A stretch of 64,000 nt of DNA, from NCBI GenBank assembly GCA_032622095.1, contig CP136069.1, positions 156,231,043 to 156,295,042 of the forward strand, given 5' to 3'. Of this stretch, positions 59,501 to 64,000 are shown one piece after another (the first letter of the stretch is position 1; each line of letters starts with the position of its first letter). This DNA is from Siphonodentalium dalli (taxonomy: Eukaryota; Mollusca; Scaphopoda; Gadilida; Siphonodentaliidae). The notes beneath the pieces are model-generated. The model did no database searches. It worked only from the letters and a program-made list of their open reading frames with translations, and was not told the origin of the DNA. Position numbers and translations under genes: made by a program.

Positions 59501-62412
59501 AACTTCTCAGGCGCCGACTGATATAAACCTTTGGGCTGTGAGGAGTTTTAGTCTCACTTTTAGGTCATATGTGATATCCATAGCCAAATTCCCAGCTTAA
59601 CCCTTTACCCAACAAAACGGCCAAAAACGCCCAAATAAAGTTTCAACAGCCTAAAATATCTTCGGTATGTCTCAATAACACCATACAAATATGGATATCA
59701 TTGGAACCGGTTCATTGACCACATTGTGATAGTTACAGTTATGCCCTGTGCCAATGCATTCTCTTATATATGCGAGTCGACCATAGGTCGCCTCGCATAT
59801 ATAAGAGAATGCATTGGCCTAACAATTTTTTATCATGTTTTTTAAATAAATGTTTCTTACAATTTTTAGGACATAAAATAAAAAAACATCCATTACCCTG
59901 CTCTGTATGGGTGAAATTATAAAATTGTTAAATAATACAAGAACAAATTATTAAAATTGTAAAAAATTGTTAGGCCAATGCATTCTCTTATATATATAAG
60001 AGAATGCATTGGCACAGGGCCGTTCTGTTGGGTAAAGGGTTAAAAGCTATCTCTAACACTGTGGCCTATAATTTTGTATGGCTCATTTGCGTCTAAAAGT
60101 CGACACCAGGATATATAACGTACAGGTACCATGACTCAAACAACACAATATGTTACTATCAGATATCTGTTGGTTTGTGGGCAGATCTCTGCGCTTAAAT
60201 TAAACCTTCGACACTGTTCAAGGTTCGAATCCGATATAGTAGCGGTCGAAGGTTGTGTCGCCATCTGCATCAAGAATCAACCATCGATGCCACGATCAGT
60301 GCTCTGAAAACGATTCCAGATGCAAAATAATTTCAGACAAAATTTGAAAAACACGTACAGGGCTAATTTTATACCTCCGCTCCTCAGCGGTGTCAAGACC
60401 AGGGATGACACTATGACCATGCTAAGCACACCATCAGATCGGGAGCGGACGTTAATGGTTGTCCCTTGTACAACAATATGCGCATGTTAAAGAACCCTAA
60501 CATGGCGATGAAGTCATGGGTAAAAATGTCAAAATTACCTGATCAAATTTGAGTCACCAACTCATGGGACTACTGTGTAAATAAGGCTTCTAGATGTTTC
60601 ATACCTTGGTCATTTCATACAATCGTTGGTCGTTTCATAAAAAAATATTTTCTAGCGTAATTATTGATTCAAAGGATGTCTATTACCATTATTGTATTTC
60701 TAGTTATGGCATACGTGTTTTAATATATACTATTTATATACCAGTTATCATTAAATCGGTGGTACAAGGTCTGTTCAGTATACGGTACCGGTATGTTAAT
60801 TGTTACAGCGAAGGGTTGTTGATCACTGATTAGTCTTCAGAAATGCTCATCAGTGATTTCACACTTTGCTCCTGTGTCACCGTTTGTTTTTCTGGTGTTT
60901 CTTAAATTATACCGCATACATACATGTTGTTACAACAAAATAATAGTCAGTGATGAGTCTTTAGAAGCACTATAATCACCAAGTTCACACTTCCTACAGT
61001 TTGTCATTACGGCATTCGCGAGTGATAAGTGTGTTGTTTTTCTTGACTCCTACTAAATGATGCGAATCGCAAGAACAGGACATTCAGACAATAACCATGA
61101 CTGATCTTGAATCTGACATAAATTGTTTAGAGTGTTCGAGAGAAGTGCGTTCAAGACATCCCGGTTTACAGTGCGATGGTTACCGGTACTAATTTTTATT
61201 AATGCTGCAACGAGAAACTCGAGAAGAAAAACTGAACATATTCACCGAAGTCACCACAGACGACTAGATTACTTGTGTCATGTTCTAATTTCATTAATTT
61301 TCGTTTATTGTTAAAAATGTTATTCATATATGACTTTTATGTCATTCTCATTTCGTTATCATAATAAAACTTGAATATAAAATTACCCTAGAATTTTTTC
61401 CGATGACCAGTACGAAACCAAAAAATTGGTACAATCGACCATAACATTGGTATGATTCGACCAAAGGGTACGAAACGTCTTTGTATGAAATGACCAAGGT
61501 ACGAAACGTCCAGTATACCTGTAAAATAAGACACTACCTTTACCAGGTCAGGGAAAACCCAAATTCGATGTACTATTACTAAACCTCGATTTGTGTAAAA
61601 AACCTCGATCGAGGTTCTTCGAGATCATGTGACCACTGGCCAAAATACTCACCCATGACATAAGGGGAAACACACTAAACCAAAAGTGATACTGATGGAA
61701 GTAATATAATGTGGAGTATTTCATCTTACACCATGCAGGTGAGTCCATGTAACTGATCACATGATCTCGAAGAACCTCGATCGGGGTTTTGTACTTAATT
61801 TGAGGTTTAATACCTCAATTTCAAGATTTCCCTGACCTAGTGTAACAGAACGAGAGAGAAGTGCGGGAGTCGCACCGAAAGTTGGCAGCACCCGAAATCC
61901 CAAGCCGGTCACCCATCCAAGTACTAACCAGGCTCGACGTTGCTTAACTTCGGTGATCACACAAAGCGTCTAACGACCGTGACCAAGATATCTAGACCTC
62001 TCGATCAGAGAAGTCATCGGCCTTCTATATTTACAACGCGACCGCTACACTAGCTGTTTACTGACGTGCTAACCCAGGCATTGGCCCGGCCGAATAATGA
62101 TTGCGCTGTCATGGTCTACCGTTGGCTAACATTCAAGCACATGGATTCGAATACACCTCATGAATATGATTATGGATGTGTGGTCCAGATCCAGATTGTT
62201 TTCCATTTTCAATTTTCTAAAATTTCAATGATTTTCTCTATGTTTGAAATTGAATGGGGGGGGGGGGGGGGTTCACCATTATCTAGAGCAAAACCTTTAG
62301 AATTATTAAATTTACAATTTTGTTTCATATCTTCAAGAAAACATTGCGGAACATAATTGTCTTCTACACCCTGATCTTCGTATAAAACTTTCTTCCACTT
62401 TTTGGACGTCAT
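47495..62412 (-). CDS. PIGC: PIGC, phosphatidylinositol N-acetylglucosaminyltransferase subunit C, complete
   Basis: Seven minus-strand exons (62412-62316, 58025-57956, 56677-56517, 53531-53363, 51703-51556, 48732-48566, 47537-47495) join in phase to 855 nt, 284 residues plus stop; human PIGC is about 297. PIGC is a multi-pass ER membrane subunit of the GPI-GlcNAc transferase (with PIGA, PIGH, PIGP, PIGQ, PIGY), which starts GPI-anchor synthesis on phosphatidylinositol. Signatures: [18 protein letters not shown] at the N-terminus, [36 protein letters not shown] and the C-terminal NIHGPWDEA. About eight hydrophobic segments are visible. Convergent with OXR1 and divergent from the PSMD5-like gene. 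Confidence 0.96.
48006..48444. mobile_element. Family H element in PIGC intron
   Basis: CAAGCCTGCACATAGTG to CACTATTTATAGGCTTG with two hairpins. Confidence 0.75.
48566..48732 (-). CDS. PIGC: PIGC exon 6, C-terminal membrane helices
   Basis: 167 nt between TTCATTGCAG and AAAAC|GTGAGT. It encodes hydrophobic [19 protein letters not shown] and [20 protein letters not shown], then [10 protein letters not shown]. Sequence identity to the family is low but the helix pattern and position fit. An alternative reading through the donor would stop at once (TGA). Confidence 0.88.
48835..49031. repeat. Family A, diverged
   Basis: CTTTCATGACGGGGGCTGCGC to CATGGAAGGGTTAA with decayed hairpins. Confidence 0.65.
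49732..50611. mobile_element. Family H element interrupted by a palindromic array, between 20-bp direct repeats
   Basis: TTGTTCATTAGTGCCTGTGT occurs at 49712-49731 and 50612-50631. The left half is a normal H end with hairpin. After GAAACTTCTTC the array begins, and at 50560 the H spacer (TTTAGTTTCTCTATATCC) resumes. Confidence 0.65.
49932..50524. repeat. Palindromic satellite AAGCGCAATAAGGAATAT / TAATTGCGCTT
   Basis: About 16 units of roughly 30 bp centred on CTTAAG, in two blocks (49932-50096 and 50255-50524) around a unique 158-bp segment. Units differ by single substitutions, often in compensating pairs (GCGCTT/AAGCGC and GCACTT/AAGCAC). Confidence 0.9.
51190..51505. repeat. Dispersed repeat with two-unit array (inverted relative of 28930-29260)
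   Basis: ATCCTACTCTCAAGATGTT occurs twice, then shared flank. A further hairpin, GAGGATTATTTTCAC / AAAATAATCCTC, at 51440-51482. Confidence 0.75.
51556..51703 (-). CDS. PIGC: PIGC exon 5, most conserved block
   Basis: 148 nt between CTTTTCAG and [50 protein letters not shown] and [10 protein letters not shown] are nearly the family consensus ([15 protein letters not shown]...HAF--VTFA...FALWPMLQKKLK). Confidence 0.97.
52380..52870. repeat. Tandem repeat related to 16700-17060, inverted, three units
   Basis: ACATACCAAATTTGGTT, TTCTAAGTTGACAAGGACC and CCGAACCCATATTTGGACTTG recur with a period of about 145-150 bp. Confidence 0.75.
52893..53310. repeat. Two adjacent family A elements
   Basis: 52893-53085 starts TTAACTCTTCCATGACTGG; 53086-53308 starts ACACTTTCATGATGGGAGCC and ends CATGAAAGGGTGAA. 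Hairpins are partly deleted. Confidence 0.65.
53363..53531 (-). CDS. PIGC: PIGC exon 4
   Basis: 169 nt between CATTTCAG and GCAAT|GTAAGT. It encodes [36 protein letters not shown] and [10 protein letters not shown], matching [23 protein letters not shown] in the family. Confidence 0.96.
53577..53702. repeat. Family A, right half
   Basis: ACCTTGTAAGCCAGTGCATTC hairpin to CCGTCGTGAAAGG, 46 bp upstream of PIGC exon 4 in gene orientation. Confidence 0.65.
53876..54116. repeat. 62-67-bp tandem repeat, four units
   Basis: ACAGTGCTGCATGGTATAAT followed by CTCCATACTGCTCACATATT and AATATTGGGCTTA, nearly identical. Confidence 0.9.
54226..54445. mobile_element. Family A element
   Basis: TTAACCCTTACAGGACTGGAGC then two hairpins and GGCACAGGATCTTTAA; the right end is lost. 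Confidence 0.7.
54616..55059. mobile_element. Family P element between TTAA sites
   Basis: TTAAAGGTACTCAATCC to GGATTGAGTACCTTTAA. No coding sequence. Confidence 0.8.
56517..56677 (-). CDS. PIGC: PIGC exon 3, first membrane segments
   Basis: 161 nt between TTTCTAG and ATCAG|GTATTT. It reads [18 protein letters not shown], then [19 protein letters not shown]: two hydrophobic helices, followed by a polar loop, [11 protein letters not shown]. Confidence 0.94.
56799..57125. mobile_element. Family P element, left part
   Basis: TTAAAGGTACTCAATCCAATTGG and the shared interior; the far end is not found. It lies in the PIGC intron next to exon 3. Confidence 0.65.
57129..57320 (+). other. Short open frame, unrecognised
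   Basis: 63 codons in antisense to PIGC beside a family P element; Cys, Trp and Tyr rich (for example [19 protein letters not shown]). No splice sites or family assignment. Confidence 0.2.
57602..57816. mobile_element. Family A element adjoining the decayed PIGC exon copy
   Basis: AACCCTTCCATGATTGGAAC to CATCATGAGGGTTAA; the second hairpin is truncated. Its right TTAA abuts the exon 2 copy. Confidence 0.75.
57823..57900 (-). pseudogene. Decayed tandem copy of PIGC exon 2
   Basis: Minus-strand 57900-57823 repeats exon 2 with about 80 percent identity, including the flanking intron bases (AAATAG on one side, AATAAA on the other). It has a 2-nt insertion after the equivalent of TATTGGAAA, a further insertion near its end, and no AG acceptor where the functional exon has CAG. 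It therefore cannot be an in-frame mutually exclusive exon. Confidence 0.8.
57956..58025 (-). CDS. PIGC: PIGC exon 2
   Basis: 70 nt between TATTTCAG and AGCAG|GTAGGA (minus strand). It reads [16 protein letters not shown] and ITQQLS, aligning with family RKYQYW--V-ES--VIQQLC. A decayed tandem copy lies 55 bp downstream in gene orientation. Confidence 0.95.
59273..59407. repeat. Family T, palindrome centre and right arm
   Basis: CTTGTTGCCATTCATCGGGAAGC centre to GGGCATTACTG followed by TA. Confidence 0.75.
59600..60040. mobile_element. Family A element with ACCCAACA ends
   Basis: TTAACCCTTTACCCAACAAAACGG opens it and the inverse, CCGTTCTGTTGGGTAAAGGGTTAA, closes it. It encloses the usual two CCAATGCATTCTCTTATA hairpins. 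Confidence 0.85.
60180..60545. mobile_element. Possible tRNA-derived SINE
   Basis: An exact pol III B-box, GGTTCGAATCC, at about 60224-60234 is followed by a 250-bp tail including GCGCATGTTAAAGAACCC-type sequence, which I associate with the conserved central part of invertebrate SINEs. A clear A-box is not seen and no target duplication was found. Confidence 0.35.
60584..61515. mobile_element. Non-autonomous family M element between inverted terminal tandem repeats
   Basis: The left end begins GGCTTCTAGATG then TTTCATACC and TGGTCATTTCATAC units. The right end (61385-61515) carries the same motif inverted (GACCAAGGTACGAAACGTC and relatives). Its left end is nearly the same as the MULE end at 63050. 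The interior (about 0.75 kb) has no transposase. It sits in PIGC intron 1. Confidence 0.6.
61545..61842. mobile_element. Inverted-end element with about 85-bp ends
   Basis: AGGTCAGGGAAA...CTCGATCGAGGTTCTTCGAGATCATGTGA at 61545-61632 is repeated inverted at 61756-61842. The 120-bp interior has no coding sequence. Confidence 0.65.
61883..61960 (-). repeat. 5S rRNA-derived sequence (3' two thirds)
   Basis: The minus strand reads GATCACCGAAGTTAAGCAAC, GTCGAGCCTGGTTAGTAC, TTGGATGGGTGACC, then a GGGTGCTG end, matching the internal control region and 3' part of animal 5S rRNA. The 5' third (toward 62000) does not match well, so this is a fragment, pseudogene or the head of a 5S-derived SINE rather than a complete gene. 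It lies in PIGC intron 1, in sense orientation. Confidence 0.75.
62316..62412 (-). CDS. PIGC: PIGC exon 1 with start codon
   Basis: The ATG at 62412-62410 opens [32 protein letters not shown]; the family begins WQKVLYE...DNYVD-RFLEELRKN. The donor AATT|GTAAAT gives phase 1. The frame is open upstream too, but the upstream residues resemble nothing in PIGC and lie over the divergent gene's exon, so this Met is preferred. Confidence 0.93.
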
Positions 62413-62476
62413 TTTTGTTTTTTGTTTTTTTTTAGAGCTTAAGCGACACCGGAAATGGGTTTTTCCAAAATCAAAA
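62413..62476. promoter_or_regulatory. Bidirectional core promoter / shared 5' UTR of PIGC and PSMD5-like gene
   Basis: Only 64 bp separate the divergent start codons. The interval has a T-rich run followed by ACCGGAAAT at 62448-62456, which matches the ETS/GABP core CCGGAA typical of animal bidirectional housekeeping promoters. No TATA box is seen. Transcription starts may lie inside the opposite gene's first exon. Confidence 0.55.
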
Positions 62477-62652
62477 ATGGACCCGCTAAATTTGTCCTCC
62501 TTGCTTGAAGCGCTGCCGAATTCAGACGATAATTCCACAGTTTTACAACAAATTAAAATAGCATTGGGTTGCCAGTCACCTTCTGCACTGAGGGATCTTG
62601 TTCCAAGTCTATCTTTCAATCGGTTATTCGATTGTGTCAACACACAGGATAT
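62477..62652 (+). CDS. PSMD5: Probable PSMD5 (26S proteasome assembly chaperone S5b), first coding exon
   Basis: From the ATG at 62477 the frame reads MDPLNLSSLLEALPNSDD, VLQQIKIALGCQSPSALRD and LVPSLSFNRLFDCVNTQD. The leucine-rich helical pattern and the L--A-PxSALR...F--LF-L-N segment resemble the PSMD5 N-terminus, where the family also has an intron after the LLN block. The likely donor is GATAT|GTATGA after 62652; the open frame beyond it has no similarity. PSMD5 holds PSMC2/PSMC1 during assembly of the proteasome base. The remaining exons are outside the window or not recognised. Identification rests on one divergent exon. Confidence 0.6.
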
Positions 62653-63047
62653 GTATGAAACCTTCTCATATTCTATTTTCGATGTAACTTGCTTCAATCT
62701 TCAAATAAAATACACTACCATTTCAATTTATACAATGTGTCAGCATTTACAAGAGTATTGTTTAAATACTCGAAAAATTGGTTGCACACATAACGTTGCT
62801 TTCATGCTTTCTAGTTAATAACAATTTAATTGTAATACTTTCAATAGTTTGATCATGACATTGCAAAATTGAACTCAGATCACTGATCAGCACATCACTG
62901 CACATGCATTATGATGTACCCCAGATATAGCATGGCATGGTTGGGCCAACGTTGGCACAACCACCCTCTGAAAGGTTGGGCCAACAGAATTATGCTCATT
63001 GGGTCAACGTTGTGCCAACGTATTGGGCCAATGTTGATTACCAGACC
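62653..63047 (+). other. Presumed first intron of the PSMD5-like gene
   Basis: The frame stays open to 62818 without similarity. 62930-63040 has short GGGCCAACGTTG repeats (TTGGGCCAACGTTGGCAC and variants). Confidence 0.4.
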
Positions 63048-63260
63048 TCATGGGGCTTCTAGACGTTTCGTACCATGGTCGTTTCGTACCTGGACGTTTC
63101 GTACCATCTGGTCGTTTCGTACCATCTGGTCGTTTCGTACCATATATTTTGGCTGTTTTGTACCGCATTGTTTGGTCGTTTCGTACCATGTAGAAAATCA
63201 ATTGGTCGTTTCGTACCATGTAGAAAATCAATTGGTCGTTTCGTACCGTGTGTTGTTCCA
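63048..63260. mobile_element. Terminal tandem repeat of the MULE element (family M)
   Basis: About nine direct units of the form TGGTCGTTTCGTACCAT or GGACGTTTCGTACC in a row, beginning GGCTTCTAGACG. Two of the last units are identical 33-bp copies containing TGTAGAAAATCAAT. They stand about 120 bp from the transposase stop codon and resemble the multi-copy subterminal repeats that form inverted ends of some MULEs. Confidence 0.65.
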
Positions 63261-63377
63261 TGTTGGGAATGGGGGAAAACAGTATTAATTTCATACTTTA
63301 TTCTTTATTTTAAAATAACAATAACATTAACAACATTATTTTACACAATAATATGGGACATGATATTTGTTATTTGA

Positions 63378-63882
63378 TTAACAATCAGCAGGCTCGACAG
63401 CAAGGACAGCAACTGTTGGCGCAAACAGTTTTGAACATGCCTTCAAAAGACCACTGGTGGAGATGCCGCCGTTTTCGTAGTTACTCCACAAGCAGAATAG
63501 TTGCGCCTGGTTCTCCCGATACTGGAGTCTTTGGTACCTTTTAATTTTTTTTTCACCAACCAACTTTACTGTCATATCTGTCGTTGCCGATTCCTTCTTG
63601 AGCATTGGAACCAGGATGTAATATGGGATGTTTGTTGCCTTGTTTTTGTATTGGATGCGTCTGTGCCATCCCTCAGTGTCAGTGTTTGTTCGGATGGAGC
63701 ACCCGTAGACGCACCACGATTCCATTGGTAGGCATCTGGAGTCCAGCCACTGTGATTCCACATACTCGTAGATTAATGGCATGTTGCCGATTTTGGCTGT
63801 CGGGTGATCTCGCATCCTGGCAAATGCTGATCGGATGTGTTCAGCTGGCAGAAGTGGCAAAGCATAAAGCTTTCGCAGTTGC
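63378..63882 (-). CDS. MULE-type transposase, C-terminal exon
   Basis: Minus strand from an acceptor TTTTTGTAG at 63883-63886 to the stop at 63378. Motifs include the E-W/W-RTN-D-EGWHRR block (SIRTNTDTEGWHRRI), IPYYILVPML and KIKRYQRLQYRENQAQ, typical of the C-terminal part of MULE/FLYWCH-associated transposases widespread in invertebrates. The frame is intact for 168 codons, so the copy may be young. The catalytic N-terminal part would lie beyond 64000. It is surrounded by family M terminal repeats. Confidence 0.75.
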
Positions 63883-64000
63883 CTACAAAAATGAAAAGAA
63901 GATATAAACATAAATAAGAAAATTTTCAGTTTGTTATATATTATTCTAATTTCCCCCTATTTCTGCTAATTGAAATAATAGCATTATTCTACTTATATAA

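Larger units (their letters stand above)
58026..62315 (-). other. PIGC intron 1 (4.3 kb)
   Basis: Holds, in order, family T and A elements, the SINE candidate, the family M element, an inverted-end element and the 5S fragment. 58060-59270 shows nothing recognisable beyond AT-rich sequence. Confidence 0.75.

Noticed and set aside
60224-60234. Complete tRNA gene around the B-box GGTTCGAATCC
   Set aside because: No cloverleaf, acceptor stem pairing or A-box could be drawn; kept only as a SINE candidate.
62209-62697. Taking the full 162-codon minus-strand frame as PIGC exon 1
   Set aside because: Only the part from the Met at 62412 to the donor at 62316 resembles PIGC; upstream it covers the divergent gene's exon and downstream it reads into intron.
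63605-63907. Plus-strand open frames at 63501-63907
   Set aside because: They are antisense shadows of the MULE transposase exon, whose motifs are on the minus strand.

Overview
This is a eukaryotic window, most likely from a marine invertebrate (probably a lophotrochozoan such as a mollusc; that placement is inference). Evidence: coding sequence is split into short exons with GT/AG borders, introns are AT-rich and packed with short palindromic DNA transposons, and the three recognised host genes are animal housekeeping genes. There are no bacterial operons.

Layout. (1) About 1.1-36.3 kb, plus strand: all but the 5' end of OXR1 (LysM-GRAM-TLDc oxidation resistance protein). Fourteen coding exons join in phase to about 883 residues, ending at a stop at 34413-34415; the initiator exon lies upstream of the window. 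A 12.9-kb intron separates the LysM/GRAM half from the TLDc half. (2) 36.3-47.5 kb: intergenic, between two convergent genes, filled with repeats including a 4.3-kb element with long inverted ends. (3) 47.5-62.4 kb, minus strand: complete PIGC (first step of GPI-anchor synthesis) in seven coding exons, 284 residues. (4) 62477 onward, plus strand: first coding exon of a probable PSMD5 (proteasome assembly chaperone), head-to-head with PIGC with only 64 bp between the start codons. (5) 63.0-64.0 kb: end of a MULE-type DNA transposon, with terminal tandem repeats and the C-terminal transposase exon on the minus strand.

The repeats fall into families recognised here by internal comparison: family A (TTAA-flanked elements with a hairpin whose arm reads CCAATGCATTCTCTTATA...), family H (hAT-like double-hairpin elements with 8-bp target duplications), family T (mariner-like palindromes with TA duplications), families F, J, G and P (palindromes or inverted-end elements, mostly at TTAA), family L (long inverted ends), family M (MULE ends), and several minisatellites.

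Most unusual features: three exons (two in OXR1, one in PIGC) sit beside decayed copies of their own edges; one OXR1 exon runs into 14 tandem units that each carry a 5' splice site and, in many, a 3' splice-like site, with the units preserving reading phase; and one hairpin cassette is shared by TTAA elements with at least three different terminal sequences.
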